64,000 nt of DNA from Nocardioides zeae (GCF_030818655.1 NZ_JAUTAN010000001.1:558001-622000), one strand, 5' to 3'; counted from the first letter of the stretch, positions 42,906 through 52,471 are shown. Notes: a model not told the origin generated them from the sequence alone. A program made the numbers and translations.

Positions 42906-42951
42906 AACGTCATGCGCCCCGCAGGCTCGAGCCTGCGGGGCGCATGACGTT
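42906..42951. repeat. 46-nt perfect palindrome, family A, copy 4 (variant)
   Basis: Every base pairs: AACGTCATGCG and CGCATGACGTT ends, centre CTCGAG. The outer A:T replaces the G:C of the other copies, a compensatory change. It sits between convergent genes (S4 protein and FKBP) and may also terminate. Confidence 0.85.
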
Positions 42952-42985
42952 CGCGAGGGGGACCCTCACCAACCAGGGACCGGGG

Positions 42986-43354
42986 TCAGGAGACGCCCAG
43001 CAGGTCGACGACGAAGATCAGCGTCTCGCCGGGCTTGATGACGCCGCCGGCGCCACGGTCGCCGTACCCCAGGTGCGGCGGGATGACGAGCTGACGGCGG
43101 CCGCCGACCTTCATGCCCTGCACGCCGGTGTCCCAGCCGGAGATGACCTGGCCGATGCCGAGGCGGAACTGCAGGGGCGCGCCGCGGTTGTACGACGCGT
43201 CGAACTCCTCGCCGGTCGAGTGGGCCACACCCACGTAGTGCACGGAGACGGTCTGGCCCGCCTTGGCCTCCTCGCCGTCGCCGACGGTGACGTCGGTGAT
43301 GACCAGGTCGGCCGGGGGCTCAGGGTCGAAGAAGTCGATCTCGGGCTTGTCCAT
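42986..43354 (-). CDS. FKBP-type peptidyl-prolyl cis-trans isomerase
   Basis: 122 residues, cytosolic. Domain motifs: VSVHYVGVAHSTGEEFDAS, the VISGWDTGVQGMKVGGRRQL core and IPPHLGYGDRGAGGVIKPGE. It catalyses prolyl isomerisation in protein folding. No signal peptide. TAGGCT lies seven bases before the ATG. Confidence 0.93.
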   Translation of the reverse strand: MDKPEIDFFDPEPPADLVITDVTVGDGEEAKAGQTVSVHYVGVAHSTGEEFDASYNRGAPLQFRLGIGQVISGWDTGVQGMKVGGRRQLVIPPHLGYGDRGAGGVIKPGETLIFVVDLLGVS

Positions 43355-43388
43355 GCTGCCCAGCCTAGAGCCCGCCCCCCGACCGGCC

Positions 43389-43820
43389 TCAGCCCTGGTG
43401 CACGTAGGCGTCGAGCTGGTCCCGCTCGAAGGCCAGCTCGTCGATGCGGGCCTTCACGACGTCACCGATGCTGACGATCCCGACGATGCGGGTCCGGTCC
43501 TCGACCACGGGCAGGTGGCGGATGCGGTAGGTCGTCATCTCCTGCATGAGGTGGGCGACCTCCTCGGTCGCCCCGCAGGTGCGCACCGACGTCGTCATCA
43601 CGTCCCGCACCGACGCGCCCAGCAGCTCGGCCGGGCCGTCTGAGGCCAGCCGCCGCACGACGTCGCGCTCGCTGACGATCCCCTCCAGCGTCGTGCCGTC
43701 GCTGCTCACCACGACGGCACCGATGTTGTGACGCTCGAGCAGCAGGACCAGGTCGCCGACGGTCGCATCGGGTCCGATCGTGACCACGGGCTCGCCCCGC
43801 ATGACGTCCTGGATCCTCAT
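43389..43820 (-). CDS. Tandem CBS-domain protein
   Basis: 143 residues made of two CBS motifs only (DVMRGEPVVTIGPDATVGDL, then DVMTTSVRTCGATEEVAHLM), the second with YRIRHLPVVED. It probably senses adenosine nucleotides or binds NAD(H). In mycobacteria such proteins are hypoxia-linked; no evidence for that here. CGGAGG before ATG 43820 fixes the start; an upstream GTG frame is rejected. Confidence 0.88.
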   Translation of the reverse strand: MRIQDVMRGEPVVTIGPDATVGDLVLLLERHNIGAVVVSSDGTTLEGIVSERDVVRRLASDGPAELLGASVRDVMTTSVRTCGATEEVAHLMQEMTTYRIRHLPVVEDRTRIVGIVSIGDVVKARIDELAFERDQLDAYVHQG

Positions 43821-43884
43821 GGCCACCTCCGGGTCGCGTCGCTGGCGGCTCACGCTACCTGTGACGCCTGTCACTCCGGAAGGG

Positions 43885-44754
43885 TCAGGGGCGCAGCTGG
43901 CGCACCACGCCGCCGAGGAACGGGGGGTCGTCGGGGTCGTCGCCCCCCGCCGTACCGAGGAAGCCGAGCACCGGCTCGTGCAGGTGGCCGTTCGAGGCGA
44001 TCGCGTTGCCGCTCCACGGTCCGTCCGCGCCGTCGAGGCCCGTGAAGGAGCCGCCGGCCTCGCGCACGATGACGTCGAGCGCCGCCATGTCGTAGACCTC
44101 GAGCTCCGGCTCGGCCGCGACGTCGACGGCGCCCTCGGCGACGAGCATGTAGGACCAGAAGTCGCCGTACGCCCGCGTGCGCCACACCCGCCGCGTCAGG
44201 GCGAGGAAGTCGTCGAGCCGGCCACGCTCGTCCCAGCCCGAGAGCGAGCTGTAGGAGAGCGACGCATCGCCCAGGTCCCGCACCGCCGACGTCGCACACC
44301 GGGTCGCCTTGAGCAGGGAGCGGCCCGTCCAGGCGCCCTGGCCCTTGGCCGCCCACCAGCGGCGCTGCAGCGCCGGGGCGGAGACCACGCCGGCGACGAT
44401 CTCGCCGTCGACCTCGAGCCCGATGAGGGTGGCCCAGACGGGCACACCGCGGACGAAGTTCTTCGTGCCGTCGATGGGGTCGATGATCCAGCGGCGACCG
44501 CCGGTGCCCTGGCCGGGCGTGACGCCCTCCTCCTCGCCGAGGATCGCGTCGCGCGAGCGCACCCGACCGAGCTTGGCGCGGATCGTCGACTCGACCGCCT
44601 GGTCGGCGTCGGTCACGGGCGTGAGGTCGGGCTTGCTCATGACGTGCAGGTCGACCGCCTTGAAGCGGTCGAGGCTGATGGAGTCCGCGTCGTCGGCCAG
44701 GAGGTGCGCGAGCCGCAGGTCGTCGGTGTGGTCGGCACCGTCAGCGATGGCCAT
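43885..44754 (-). CDS. hisN: Histidinol-phosphatase, inositol-monophosphatase type
   Basis: 289 residues. Metal-binding motifs of the IMPase fold are complete: ILGEEEG, WIIDPIDGTKNFVRG, and DVAAEPELEVYDMAALDVIV. Closest to HisN of actinobacteria (Rv3137 type), which dephosphorylates histidinol phosphate; specificity for inositol or other phosphates cannot be excluded. TAGCCT lies seven bases before the ATG. Same strand as rsgA and aroA. Confidence 0.82.
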   Translation of the reverse strand: MAIADGADHTDDLRLAHLLADDADSISLDRFKAVDLHVMSKPDLTPVTDADQAVESTIRAKLGRVRSRDAILGEEEGVTPGQGTGGRRWIIDPIDGTKNFVRGVPVWATLIGLEVDGEIVAGVVSAPALQRRWWAAKGQGAWTGRSLLKATRCATSAVRDLGDASLSYSSLSGWDERGRLDDFLALTRRVWRTRAYGDFWSYMLVAEGAVDVAAEPELEVYDMAALDVIVREAGGSFTGLDGADGPWSGNAIASNGHLHEPVLGFLGTAGGDDPDDPPFLGGVVRQLRP

Positions 44755-44810
44755 GGCGCTCAGGCTAGGGCATCGCACCGTCGCCCGGTCACGACACCGG
44801 TCTCCGAGAC

Positions 44811-45824
44811 CTAGTCCCAGACCTCCGCGCTCTCGCGGGCGGCGAGCACGCGGCGGAACGAGGTCACGCGGTCCACGTCGGCCTCCCCGGCGGCGATGGC
44901 CGCGTCGAGCCCGCACTCCGGCTCGCCGGCGCCGTGGGTGCAGCCGCGGGGGCAGTCCTCGGTCATCTCGTCGAGGTCGGGGAACGCCTCGATGAGGTGC
45001 TCCGGACGCACGTGCGCCAGCCCGAACGAGCGGATGCCGGGGGTGTCGACGATCCAGCCGGGACGGCCCTCGTGCTCGGGCAGCGCCAGCATGATGGCCG
45101 ACGTCGAGGTGTGGCGCCCGCGTCCCGTGACGTCGTTGACGCGACCGACCTCGCGGTCGGCACCCGGCACGAGCCGGTTGACGAGGGTCGACTTGCCGAC
45201 GCCGCTGTGGCCGATCAGCACGCTGGTGCGCCCGGCGAGCCGGTCGCGGATCTCGTCGATGTCGGCGCCCTTGCGCGTGACGACCCACGGCACGCCGAGG
45301 GAGCGGTACGTCGCGAGCAGCGTCTCCGGGTCGGCGAGGTCCGCCTTCGTGAGGACGAGCAGCGGGGCCATGCCGGCGTCGTACGCCGCGACGAGCGCCC
45401 GGTCGAGCAGTCCCGGACGTGGCTCGGGATTGGCCAGGGCGGTGACGATGACGAGCTGGTCGGCGTTGGCGACGATGACGCGCTCGACGGGGTCGTCGTC
45501 GTCGGCCGTGCGCCGCAGCACGGTCGCGCGCTCGCGCACCTCGACGATGCGCGCCAGCGACCCCTCGTCGCCCGTCGTGTCGCCGACGAGCCGCACGTGG
45601 TCGCCGACCACGACGCCCTTGCGGCCCAGCGGTCGCGCCTTCATGGCCGTGACGAGCTCGTCCTGGTCGTCGACGAGGACGGTGTAGCGCCCCCGGTCGA
45701 CCCGCACCACGCGCCCGTCCTCGGCGTCGTCGTAGGTGGGGCGGTCCTTCGTGCGGGGGCGGGTGCGCCGGCGGGGTCGCTCGTAGTGCTCGTGGTCGTG
45801 CTCGCCGTACCCCCGTGCCGCCAC
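44811..45824 (-). CDS. rsgA: Ribosome small subunit-dependent GTPase A
   Basis: 337 residues. OB-fold N-terminus, then the circularly permuted GTPase order typical of RsgA: G4 LTKAD, G1 GHSGVGKSTLVN, G3 DTPGIRSFGL, and a zinc knuckle CPRGCTHGAGEPECGL. It matures the 30S subunit. The basic N-terminal leader (YERPRRRTRPRTKDRP) is longer than in E. coli. GTG 45824 lies seven bases after the aroA stop; the two form an operon. Confidence 0.92.
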   Translation of the reverse strand: MAARGYGEHDHEHYERPRRRTRPRTKDRPTYDDAEDGRVVRVDRGRYTVLVDDQDELVTAMKARPLGRKGVVVGDHVRLVGDTTGDEGSLARIVEVRERATVLRRTADDDDPVERVIVANADQLVIVTALANPEPRPGLLDRALVAAYDAGMAPLLVLTKADLADPETLLATYRSLGVPWVVTRKGADIDEIRDRLAGRTSVLIGHSGVGKSTLVNRLVPGADREVGRVNDVTGRGRHTSTSAIMLALPEHEGRPGWIVDTPGIRSFGLAHVRPEHLIEAFPDLDEMTEDCPRGCTHGAGEPECGLDAAIAAGEADVDRVTSFRRVLAARESAEVWD

Positions 45825-45831
45825 CGGTGCC

Positions 45832-47136
45832 TCAGCTCGCCGCGGGGCCGCCGGTGACACCCGTCCAGGCGCCGGCGAAGTCGGGGAAGGTCTTGGCGGT
45901 GGTCGCCACGTCCTCGACGAGCACGTCAGGGGTGGCGGCGCCGACGACGACGGCGGCGTGGGCCATGCGGTGGTCGGCGTAGGTGTGGAACACGCCTCCG
46001 TGCAGGGCGGCGGGCCGCAGCTCGAGCCCGTCGGGCCGTTCGGTGACGTCGGCGCCGAGACCGGCGAGCTCCGTCGCGAGCGCCCGCAGCCGGTCGGTCT
46101 CGTGGTGGCGGATGTGGGCCACGCCCCGCAGCACCGAGGGACCGTCCGCCAGGGCGCAGAGGGCGGCGACGACCGGCGTGAGCTCGCCGACGTCGTGGAG
46201 GTCGAGGTCGACGCCCTGGAGGCGCTCGGGTCCGGTGACGCGGACGCCGTCGGCGACGCGCTCGACCGTGCACCCCATGGCGGCGAGGATCTCGCGGAGC
46301 GCGTCACCGGCCTGGGTGGTGACCTCGGGCCAGTCGCGCACGGTGACGCTGCCGCCGGTCGCCGCCGCCAGCGCCACGAACGGGCCGGCGTTGGACAGGT
46401 CGGGCTCGATGAGGTGGTCCACCGGCGCGATCGGGCCGGGGGCGACGCGCCAGCGGTCGGGCACGCTGTCGTCGACCTCGACGCCGTGGGCCCGCAGGAC
46501 CGTGGTCGTCATCTCGACGTGGGGAAGGGAGGGGATCGGCGCGCCCCGGTGGAGCACCTCGACGCCCTCGTCGTAGGTGGCGCCGGCGAGCAGCAGCGCC
46601 GAGACGAACTGGGACGACGACGAGGCGTCGATGGTGACGGAGCCGCCCCGTACCGAACCGGCACCGGCGATGGTGAACGGGAGGGTGCCGCGGCCGTCGT
46701 CGCGCACGTCCGCACCCAGCGAGCGGAGGGCGGTGAGCACCTCGCCGATGGGCCGCGTGCGCATGTGGGCGTCACCGTCGAAGGCGACCGCGCCGCGCGC
46801 GAGGCCCGCGATCGGCGGGACGAAGCGCATGACGGTGCCGGCGAGGCCGCAGTCCACGACCGCGTCCCGGTCGAAGGTGCCGGGCGTGACCGTCCAGTCC
46901 TCGCCGCTGGTGTCGACCGCCGAGCCCAGGGCGCTGAGCGCGGAGGCCATGAGCAGCGTGTCGCGGGAGCGGAGCGCCCGCCGCACGACCGACGGCCCCG
47001 TCGCCACGGCGGCCAGCACCAGGGCGCGGTTGGTCAGCGACTTGCTCCCGGGCAGCGTGACGATCACGTCCACCGGCGCCGCCACGTGGGGCGCGGGCCA
47101 GAGGTCGGCGGGAGCGGGAGCGGCCGTGGTCGTCAC
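45832..47136 (-). CDS. aroA: 3-phosphoshikimate 1-carboxyvinyltransferase (EPSP synthase)
   Basis: 434 residues. Sixth step of the shikimate pathway. Substrate motifs: [16 protein letters not shown] (near residue 30), [64 protein letters not shown], and [16 protein letters not shown]. The usual Asn-Ala-Gly-Thr loop reads LAGT. GTG start with TACCCT six bases upstream. First gene of aroA-rsgA. Confidence 0.94.
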   Translation of the reverse strand: MTTTAAPAPADLWPAPHVAAPVDVIVTLPGSKSLTNRALVLAAVATGPSVVRRALRSRDTLLMASALSALGSAVDTSGEDWTVTPGTFDRDAVVDCGLAGTVMRFVPPIAGLARGAVAFDGDAHMRTRPIGEVLTALRSLGADVRDDGRGTLPFTIAGAGSVRGGSVTIDASSSSQFVSALLLAGATYDEGVEVLHRGAPIPSLPHVEMTTTVLRAHGVEVDDSVPDRWRVAPGPIAPVDHLIEPDLSNAGPFVALAAATGGSVTVRDWPEVTTQAGDALREILAAMGCTVERVADGVRVTGPERLQGVDLDLHDVGELTPVVAALCALADGPSVLRGVAHIRHHETDRLRALATELAGLGADVTERPDGLELRPAALHGGVFHTYADHRMAHAAVVVGAATPDVLVEDVATTAKTFPDFAGAWTGVTGGPAAS

Positions 47137-47155
47137 GGACGCAGGGTATCGGTCC

Positions 47156-47680
47156 TCAGGTCAGCTGCGCCTTGGCCAGCTTGGCCTCCCGCTTGGCGGT
47201 GGCCGTCACGTGCTTGGCCTCGCGCTTCGCGTCCTTCGCGGCGCGGCGTGCGCGCCAGGCCAGGCCGGGCTTGCCGTCGGTGTCGACCGCGGCGAGCAGG
47301 AGGCCGCCGAGGATCGACAGGTTCTTGAAGAAGTGCACCTTCTGGTTGCCCTTGGCGCCCGCGTCCGACTCCTCCCAGTACGGGTGGCCCGCGACCGTGG
47401 TCGGCGCCAGCGTCGCCGCGAGCACGACCGCGGAGACGCGCGGCGCGCGGCCCGTCGCCAGGCCGGCCGCGGCCAGGAGGTGGACGGCGGCGTTGGCGCG
47501 CACGAGGGTGGCGGCGTCCGAGGGCAGCGGCACACCGGCGCGCTGCACCGGCGGCACGATCTTGTCGGTCACCTTCGCCGCCCGCGGGGCGATGGCGTCC
47601 GCGTTGCGGAACGCATTGATGCCGCCCACGACGAACATGGAGGCGAGCAGCGGACGGGCGATCAGTCGCGTCACGGTCAT
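47156..47680 (-). CDS. DoxX family membrane protein
   Basis: 174 residues, about four hydrophobic segments ([61 protein letters not shown]) and a very basic Lys/Ala-rich tail ([20 protein letters not shown]). DoxX proteins are membrane redox-associated proteins; the role here is unknown. GAGGGGC before the ATG. Confidence 0.85.
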   Translation of the reverse strand: MTVTRLIARPLLASMFVVGGINAFRNADAIAPRAAKVTDKIVPPVQRAGVPLPSDAATLVRANAAVHLLAAAGLATGRAPRVSAVVLAATLAPTTVAGHPYWEESDAGAKGNQKVHFFKNLSILGGLLLAAVDTDGKPGLAWRARRAAKDAKREAKHVTATAKREAKLAKAQLT

Positions 47681-47751
47681 GCCCCTCTTGATACACGATC
47701 ACGCCAACGCGGCCCAGCACCCTGGCGCGCGGATCGGCCTAGGCTGACGTC

Positions 47752-48504
47752 ATGTGCGGTCGCTACGCCTCCAGCCGTGAGCCCGACGACCTCGTCGACG
47801 AGTTCGACGTGGCCGAGACGGTCCTCGCCGACCGGCTGCCCCCGAGCTGGAACGTCGCGCCCACCGACCCGGTCCACGTGGTCCTCGAGCGGCCGCCGAA
47901 GCCCGCGGAGGGCATCGACCACGCCCGCCGCCAGTTGCGGGCGCTCCGCTGGGGCCTCGTGCCGTCGTGGGCGAAGGACGCGAAGGGTGGGGCCCGGCTC
48001 ATCAACGCCCGTCGCGAGACGGTGGCGGAGAAGCCGTCCTTCCGTCGCGCCTTCGCCGCCCGGCGCTGCCTGGTGCCGGCGGACGGCTACTACGAGTGGT
48101 ACGTCACCGACCGCACCACCGCGCGGGGCAAGCCGGTCAAGCAGCCCTACTACATCCACCCGGCCGACGGCAGCGTGCTGGCGATGGCCGGGCTCTACGA
48201 GATCTGGCGCGACCCCGACCGGGCCGACGACGACCCCGACCGCTTCCTGTGGAGCTGCACGGTCATCACGACCTCGGCCACCGACGACCTGGGCCGCATC
48301 CACGACCGCATGCCGCTCACCGTCGCGCGGGACGACTGGGACACGTGGCTCGACCCCACCTCAGGCGCCTCCGACGCCCTCCTCGACCTGCTCGAGCCGG
48401 CCGTCCCGGGCCGCCTCACGGCGTACCCCGTCTCCACCCTCGTCTCCAACGTCCGCAACGACGGCCCGGAGCTCGTCCGCCCGATCCCGGTCGAGGACGC
48501 ATGA
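47752..48504 (+). CDS. SRAP-domain abasic-site DNA-protein crosslink protein (YedK/HMCES)
   Basis: 250 residues. MCGRYAS puts the catalytic Cys at position 2, where it forms a thiazolidine crosslink with abasic DNA after Met removal. NVAPTDPVHVV, GLVPSWAKD, INARRETVAEKPSFRRAF, DGYYEW (catalytic Glu) and IHDRMPL (catalytic His) complete the fold. It shields abasic sites in single-stranded DNA. TAGGCT (47740-47745) six bases before the ATG; the stop overlaps the next start. Confidence 0.93.
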   Translation: MCGRYASSREPDDLVDEFDVAETVLADRLPPSWNVAPTDPVHVVLERPPKPAEGIDHARRQLRALRWGLVPSWAKDAKGGARLINARRETVAEKPSFRRAFAARRCLVPADGYYEWYVTDRTTARGKPVKQPYYIHPADGSVLAMAGLYEIWRDPDRADDDPDRFLWSCTVITTSATDDLGRIHDRMPLTVARDDWDTWLDPTSGASDALLDLLEPAVPGRLTAYPVSTLVSNVRNDGPELVRPIPVEDA

Positions 48505-49205
48505 GCACGCTCGACGTGCCCGCCGAGGAGGTCGTCGAGGTCCCGACCCCGTACGGCGCGGCCCGCCTCCACCGCAACCCGGTGCCCGCCGGGGTGGCGC
48601 CCGTGGCCAGCCTCGTGCTCGGGCACGGTGCGGGCGGAGGTGTGGACACGCACGACATCGCGGCGCTGGCGGCCCGTCTGCCCGCGCAGGGCGTCGGGGT
48701 CGTGCGCCTCGAGCAGCCGTGGCGGGTGGCCGGGCGCAAGGTCGCCTCCGCCCCACCGACGCTCGACGTGGCGCTGCGCCTCGCGGTCGCCGCGCTGCCG
48801 GAGGCGGACCGCGGCGTACCGCTCGTGGTCGGCGGACGATCGGCCGGGGCGCGGTCGGCGGCCCGGTGCGCCGCCGAGCTGGGCGCGGCGGGGGTCGTGC
48901 TGCTCGCCTTCCCGCTGCACCCGCCGGGGAAGCCGGAGCGCTCGCGCCGCGAGGAGCTCGCGGGTGCGCTCGCGGCGGGCGTGCCCGCGCTCGTGGTGCA
49001 GGGCGAGAACGACGCGATGGGACGGGCCGACGAGCTCGCCGCCGCGTTCGCCGGCGAGGAGGCGGACCGCCTCGACCTCGTCGTCGTGCCCGGCGCGGAC
49101 CACGGGTTGAAGGTCCCGAAGCGGGCGCCGCTCACGCTCGACGACGTGCAGGCGCTCGTCGTGGAGTCCGCGCTGGAGTGGATCGTGCGCGAGGCGGTCG
49201 GCTGA
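48501..49205 (+). CDS. Alpha/beta hydrolase (dienelactone hydrolase-like)
   Basis: 234 residues. [17 protein letters not shown] supplies the oxyanion hole, [13 protein letters not shown] the Ser elbow, QGENDAMG the Asp loop and PGADHGLKV the His. It resembles the KANL3/Tex30-like hydrolase group common beside SRAP genes. ATGA overlap couples it to the SRAP gene. Substrate unknown. Confidence 0.82.
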   Translation: MSTLDVPAEEVVEVPTPYGAARLHRNPVPAGVAPVASLVLGHGAGGGVDTHDIAALAARLPAQGVGVVRLEQPWRVAGRKVASAPPTLDVALRLAVAALPEADRGVPLVVGGRSAGARSAARCAAELGAAGVVLLAFPLHPPGKPERSRREELAGALAAGVPALVVQGENDAMGRADELAAAFAGEEADRLDLVVVPGADHGLKVPKRAPLTLDDVQALVVESALEWIVREAVG

Positions 49206-49224
49206 CGCTCGGCCGCACCACGCC

Positions 49225-49250
49225 GGAATAGCCCTGCGGCGGCGGGGGTT
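49225..49250 (+). promoter_or_regulatory. SigR autoregulatory promoter (GGAAT-N18-GTT)
   Basis: GGAAT (49225-49229), exactly 18 bases, GTT (49248-49250): the Streptomyces SigR / mycobacterial SigH consensus. Transcription near 49257 would include the upstream start codon at 49309. Confidence 0.85.
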
Positions 49251-49362
49251 GTGCTCGTCGTACCGAACCCCGGGGCGACCCGGGTCCCCCGCCCCGAGGA
49301 GGCAGCGCATGCTGGTGTGCGACGAGCGACCGCTCGCGCGCGGCGGAGTACGCTCGTGGACG

Positions 49363-50031
49363 ATGAGCGACGACACCGCCACCCCCGAGACCGTCGAGCC
49401 GACGGACACCGTCGACCGTGCCACCGAGACGGACGACGAGCGAGCGCTGCGCTTCGAGCGCGACGCGCTCCCGTTCCTCGACCAGCTCTACTCCGCGGCG
49501 ATGCGGATGACGCGCAACCCCGCCGACGCCGAGGACCTGGTGCAGGAGACCTTCGCGAAGGCGTACTCCTCGTTCCACCAGTTCCGGCCGGGCACCAACC
49601 TCAAGGCGTGGCTCTACCGGATCCTCACGAACACCTTCATCAACAACTACCGCAAGAAGCAGCGGCAGCCGCAGCAGTCGATGGCGGAGGACGTCGAGGA
49701 CTGGCAGCTCGCGCGCGCCGAGTCGCACACGTCGTCGGGCCTGAAGTCGGCGGAGCACGAGGCGCTCGAGCACCTCCCCGACAGCGAGGTGAAGGACGCG
49801 CTGCAGCGCCTCCCCGAGGAGTTCCGGCTGGCGGTCTACCTGGCCGACGTGGAGGGCTTCCCCTACAAGGAGATCGCCGAGATCATGGACACCCCCATCG
49901 GCACCGTGATGTCGCGGCTCCACCGGGGGCGGCGCCAGCTCCGCGACATGCTGGCCGACTACGTGCGCACCCACGACCTCGTCTCGCCCGAGACGGTCGG
50001 CGCCGCGATGCAGAAGGGTGGCGCCCGATGA
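49363..50031 (+). CDS. sigR: ECF sigma factor SigR/SigH (thiol-oxidative stress)
   Basis: 222 residues from ATG 49363. Region 2 reads [20 protein letters not shown] and [20 protein letters not shown], region 4 [20 protein letters not shown] and [14 protein letters not shown]. There are two starts, as in Streptomyces sigR: a longer form from ATG 49309 (ribosome-binding site GAGGAGG) on the SigR-type promoter, adding 18 residues, and the standard form from 49363, with TACGCT eight bases upstream. The long form could be a stress-induced, less stable isoform (inference from Streptomyces). Coupled by ATGA to the anti-sigma gene. Confidence 0.93.
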   Translation: MSDDTATPETVEPTDTVDRATETDDERALRFERDALPFLDQLYSAAMRMTRNPADAEDLVQETFAKAYSSFHQFRPGTNLKAWLYRILTNTFINNYRKKQRQPQQSMAEDVEDWQLARAESHTSSGLKSAEHEALEHLPDSEVKDALQRLPEEFRLAVYLADVEGFPYKEIAEIMDTPIGTVMSRLHRGRRQLRDMLADYVRTHDLVSPETVGAAMQKGGAR

Positions 50032-50315
50032 GCACCGACGCCCACTCCCACGGCACCAGCCCGGCGGGCGAGGTGGAGAGCTGCGCCGACTTCCTCGAGC
50101 AGATCATCTACTTCCTCGACAACGAGCTCGACGAGACGGACTGCTCCGTCGTGCAGGCCCACCTCGACGAGTGCGGTCCGTGCCTGCGGAAGTACGACCT
50201 CGAGCGCACCGTCAAGGCCGTTGTCGCGCGCTCGTGCCGCGAGTCCGCTCCCGACGCCCTGCGGCAGCGGGTGATGCTCCAGATCCGGGCCGTGCAGGTG
50301 CGGATCAGCGAATAG
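50028..50315 (+). CDS. rsrA: Zinc anti-sigma factor RsrA (ZAS family)
   Basis: 95 residues. His45-x3-Cys49-x2-Cys52 (AHLDECGPC) and Cys19 form the redox-sensitive zinc site: oxidation forms a disulfide, zinc leaves and SigR is freed. Start ATG 50028 overlaps the sigR stop, giving stoichiometric production. Confidence 0.93.
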   Translation: MSTDAHSHGTSPAGEVESCADFLEQIIYFLDNELDETDCSVVQAHLDECGPCLRKYDLERTVKAVVARSCRESAPDALRQRVMLQIRAVQVRISE

Positions 50316-50418
50316 CCGCTCCGAGGTCGCTTTGGCGCGGCCCACCCCGATCTGAGAAGATGCCCGCTGGCCTGTGGGAGACCGACCTTCGGGCCGCACC
50401 ACTCGAGGAGGACCCACC

Positions 50419-50493
50419 ATGGGCAAGACCGGCCGCAAGCGCCGCGCTCGCAAGAAGAAGGGCGCGAACCACGGCAAGCGCCCCAACGCCTGA
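50419..50493 (+). CDS. 50S ribosomal protein bL37, 24 aa
   Basis: A 24-residue, very basic peptide: MGKTGRKRRARKKKGAN, then HGKRPNA. This matches the actinobacterial-specific small ribosomal protein bL37 found in mycobacterial 50S particles, with the conserved ANHGKRPNA end. GAGGAGG lies 10 bases before the ATG. Conserved next to sigR/sigH-rsrA in actinobacteria. A GC-rich hairpin (CACCCCCG 50514-50521 / CGGGGGTG 50536-50543) after it may terminate. Confidence 0.9.
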   Translation: MGKTGRKRRARKKKGANHGKRPNA

Positions 50494-50597
50494 GCGCCTG
50501 TCGCACTCAACGCCACCCCCGTAGCCGCTCGGCTCCGGGGGTGCGTCGCATCTCGGGCCCTCCACGGGGCATTGCGTGTGCAGGCCAAGATGGGCAC

Positions 50598-51020
50598 ATG
50601 GCTCCTTCCGACGCAGCAGGGACCCCGACCGTCGAGGCACGTCTCCGGTTCGAGGTGACCGACGACGACACTGCGGAGGCGGTGGGCTCCGGCAGCCTCC
50701 CGGTCCTCGGCACGCCCCGGCTCCTCGCGTGGCTCGAGGCGGCCACGGTCGCCGCGCTCGAGCCGGGGATGGCGCAGGGGGCGACCAGCGTCGGCACCCG
50801 CGTCGAGCTCGAGCACCGCGGGGCCACCCCCGTCGGCGGGGTGGTGGAGGTCCACGCGACCCAGTCCTACCTCGACGGGCGCCTCGTGCGCTTCAGCGTC
50901 GCGGCCCGCGAGGTCGTGCCGGCGTCGGGCGACGACACCGACCAGCTCGGCAAGGTGCTCGCCACCGGCGAGATCACGCGGGTCGTCGTCGACGCCGAGA
51001 GGTTCATGGCACGCCTCTGA
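50598..51020 (+). CDS. Hot-dog-fold thioesterase family protein (FlK-like)
   Basis: 140 residues. VLGTPRLLAWLEAATVAALE and GTRVELEHRGATPVG are the two helix and strand signatures of the fluoroacetyl-CoA-thioesterase-like hot-dog family; the catalytic Thr/Glu/His set is only partly recognisable. It probably hydrolyses an acyl-CoA. An upstream in-frame start at 50541 lies in the terminator region and is rejected. Confidence 0.8.
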   Translation: MAPSDAAGTPTVEARLRFEVTDDDTAEAVGSGSLPVLGTPRLLAWLEAATVAALEPGMAQGATSVGTRVELEHRGATPVGGVVEVHATQSYLDGRLVRFSVAAREVVPASGDDTDQLGKVLATGEITRVVVDAERFMARL

Positions 51021-51052
51021 GCACGTCGTCCGAAATCGTCGCCGGAACGTGC

Positions 51053-51079
51053 AACCGAACCGCCCCCCTCGCGCGTCTC
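51053..51079 (+). promoter_or_regulatory. Candidate ECF-sigma promoter 1 (AACC-N17-CGTCTC)
   Basis: AACC (51053-51056), 17 bases, CGTCTC (51074-51079), about 70 bases before the first PASTA-like gene. Identical spacing and -10 recur before the second (52367-52393). Confidence 0.6.
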
Positions 51080-51151
51080 AACCCGACAGCGGTCGGGCGG
51101 CGTCACGGGGGTGCGCCACCGCCCGTTCCATCGTGACGGGGGGAGTGGACG

Positions 51152-52348
51152 GTGCCGCAGGTGCGTCGAGTACGTCGAGGACTGGTGGTGGCGGCGACCC
51201 TGGTCGCCCTCCTGCTCGTCGGGTTCTTGGGCGCCTGTAGCCCCGCGGACGACGGCGACCGGCAGGGCGGCGCCGACCGTGCCGACACCGGGGTCCAGCA
51301 GGCCGACGAGGTCGTCGCGTCGGGTGCCGTGCCCGAGGGCTGGCGGCGCGTCACGAACGGCCTGTGGACCGTCGCGCTGCCCGGGGAGCCGACGTGCGAG
51401 GGCGCCGGCCAGATCGACGCCGGCTTCCTGCAGTGGCCCGAGGGCGAGGGGCCGCCGCCGCTCCCCAGCGGCTTCGTTCCGGTGCTTTGCACCGTGCCCG
51501 GAGACGGTGCGACGTACGGGACGACGGGGGTCGCGCTGACCGACCACTGGGAGGTCGTGCACCTGGCCGGCGAGCGCCTGACGGTCGCGGGGCGGGAGCT
51601 CGCGGCCGCGCCGGTGCAGTGCCGTCGGGTGACCGGCGGGGTCTACTGCGCCCGACCGCTCGCGGAGGTCGGGTCCCAGCTGCAGGCGCTCGTGCACGCG
51701 AGCGCCGTCACGGAGTCGGCCGCCCGCGACCGCGTGGCCGCCGTGGTCGACACCTTCGGTGAGCTGGGAGACGGGCTGGCGCACGTGCCGCTCCCGCCGT
51801 CGGTACCCGGGGAGGGTGCCGACGGTGCCTCCGAACGCATCGCCACCGCGCTGCGTGACCTCGGTCTCCGGCCGAGGGTGCAGACGGTGCCCTTCGAGTC
51901 CCGCCACGTGCGGCCGGGCGGCACGCTCTGGACCTCCCTTCAGTCCGGCATCGTGCTCGAGCCCGGCTCGCCGGTCGAGGTGTGGATCGCCTCCGAGCCC
52001 CGGTCGCCGGGGGACCGAGTCGAGTTCCGGGTGCTGCACGGCCCGGGCCCTACCGCGTCGAGCCGGATCGACCTCGTCGTCGACCCCGTCGTGCGGCTCC
52101 GCGTCGGCGAACGGATCCGGATCGCCACCGGCTACATGGCCCAGCTGCTCGGCCCGACCACGCTGGGCACTCTTGACGCGGAGGTACTCACCGGGGTGTT
52201 GCGGCCGAGCCCGATCGGGCCGGACGAGCCCGACGTCCGCCTCGCCTGGGTGGCGGAGCGGCCCGGACGGATCGAGGTCCCGCTGACCGTCGTGGTCGAC
52301 GGGACCACCTACGCGGTCCGCACGCTCACTGTTGTGGTGGGGTCGTGA
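51152..52348 (+). CDS. Lipoprotein with C-terminal PASTA-like region
   Basis: 398 residues. Short basic N-terminus, hydrophobic stretch (GLVVAATLVALLLVGFLGAC) with lipobox LGAC. An Asp/Gln-rich linker precedes a globular domain with paired cysteines (GEPTCEGAG, PVLCTV, PVQCRR/VYCARP). From about residue 215 it resembles a PASTA unit (VPLPPSVPGEGADGASERIA, LRDLGLRPRV, GSPVEVWI). PASTA units bind muropeptides or beta-lactams, so envelope sensing is possible. The GTG follows GGGGGAG. Paralogue of the next gene: the first 14 codons are nearly the same. Confidence 0.65.
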   Translation: MPQVRRVRRGLVVAATLVALLLVGFLGACSPADDGDRQGGADRADTGVQQADEVVASGAVPEGWRRVTNGLWTVALPGEPTCEGAGQIDAGFLQWPEGEGPPPLPSGFVPVLCTVPGDGATYGTTGVALTDHWEVVHLAGERLTVAGRELAAAPVQCRRVTGGVYCARPLAEVGSQLQALVHASAVTESAARDRVAAVVDTFGELGDGLAHVPLPPSVPGEGADGASERIATALRDLGLRPRVQTVPFESRHVRPGGTLWTSLQSGIVLEPGSPVEVWIASEPRSPGDRVEFRVLHGPGPTASSRIDLVVDPVVRLRVGERIRIATGYMAQLLGPTTLGTLDAEVLTGVLRPSPIGPDEPDVRLAWVAERPGRIEVPLTVVVDGTTYAVRTLTVVVGS

Positions 52349-52366
52349 TCTCCTGCCTGACGGCGG

Positions 52367-52393
52367 AACCCCGACGGTGCGTGCCCGCGTCTC
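52367..52393 (+). promoter_or_regulatory. Candidate ECF-sigma promoter 2 (AACC-N17-CGTCTC)
   Basis: AACC (52367-52370), 17 bases, CGTCTC (52388-52393); start expected near 52401, leader about 70 bases. Confidence 0.6.
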
Positions 52394-52471
52394 CCGTCCG
52401 CAGGAACGGCACGGAACCGAAGGCGTCAGGGGCCGCGCCGCGTGGCCAGGGTGAGGAGCGGAGGGGCAACA

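Noticed and set aside
42906-42951. Plain intrinsic terminator
   Set aside because: It may terminate, but it shares arms and exact length with five other copies that are not at gene ends, so repeat membership is the better primary call.
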